From assembly GCA_002314455.1 (NCBI GenBank), contig DCFZ01000046.1, forward strand, positions 1-6,177: a stretch of DNA of 6,177 nt, written 5' to 3'. How positions within the stretch are numbered: the stretch's first letter is position 1; each line of letters starts with the position of its first letter. This DNA comes from Lentisphaeria bacterium UBA1791 (GTDB lineage Bacteria > Verrucomicrobiota > Lentisphaeria > Victivallales > Victivallaceae). Both the position numbers and the translations under genes were made by a program. The notes under the pieces were generated by a model, which had not been told where the DNA came from, made no database searches, and saw only the letters and a list, made by a program, of their open reading frames with translations. This document shows positions 6,140 to 6,177 of the stretch, in pieces.

Positions 6140-6177
6140 TGCGGACGTCGCTCCGCGAGACACCCATTTGTATGCCC
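6140..6177. repeat. Dispersed hairpin repeat, copy C (cut by window end)
   Basis: After iorB, a stem GCGGA (6141-6145) and TCCGC (6152-6156) with a six-base loop is followed by GAGACacCCATTTGTATGCCC. The tail matches copy A at 91-112 apart from a 2-base and a 1-base gap. It has the same orientation as copy A, about 6 kb away. No T-run follows the stem, so it is a poor intrinsic terminator, although no other terminator is visible after iorB. Confidence 0.6.

Noticed and set aside
4020..6167. 715-codon open frame on the minus strand across iorA and iorB
   Set aside because: It is codon-aligned with both sense genes, so it stays open simply because TTA, CTA and TCA codons are not used in them. 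Its translation shows no family motif, while the sense frames encode clear IorA and IorB.

Overview
The window is bacterial, G+C-rich in its genes (strong preference for G or C in third codon positions) and A+T-rich only at two promoter regions. A secreted GH20-type glycosidase, dispersed hairpin repeats, and a ferredoxin-linked 2-oxoacid oxidoreductase suggest an anaerobic, glycan-degrading bacterium. My best guess is the PVC group, perhaps Lentisphaerae/Victivallales; this is inference from gene style only, with no marker gene to settle it.

Layout. Positions 1-226 hold no convincing gene. They carry hairpin-centred repeats (about 74-112 and 161-205) and a four-unit 9-bp tandem repeat (124-159). 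A perfect consensus sigma70-type promoter (227-255) then drives a secreted GH20-like glycosidase (297-1788). That gene is split by a one-base frame disruption at a C5 run read as CCC-TGA-C. A second promoter (1819-1847) sits so close to the truB ATG (1855) that the mRNA is probably leaderless. From there four same-strand genes are tightly packed: truB, an unrecognised 480-residue protein (3-base gap), iorA (ATGA overlap) and iorB (15-base gap with a strong Shine-Dalgarno sequence). After iorB comes a further copy of the hairpin repeat, cut by the window end.

Function. The first unit appears to be a stand-alone exported sugar hydrolase. The second joins a housekeeping tRNA modification enzyme (TruB, pseudouridine 55) to a two-subunit indolepyruvate:ferredoxin oxidoreductase. 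IorA and IorB together should convert aryl pyruvates from aromatic amino acids to aryl-acetyl-CoA with reduction of ferredoxin. This IorA lacks the usual C-terminal ferredoxin domain and this IorB is short, so the enzyme is a minimal version that probably keeps only the cluster next to thiamine diphosphate.

The points most worth a second look are the frameshift, the predicted leaderless truB transcript, the minimal IorAB, the unknown protein with a possible winged-helix N-terminus, and the repeat family seen at both ends. I see no clear new defence or mobile system.
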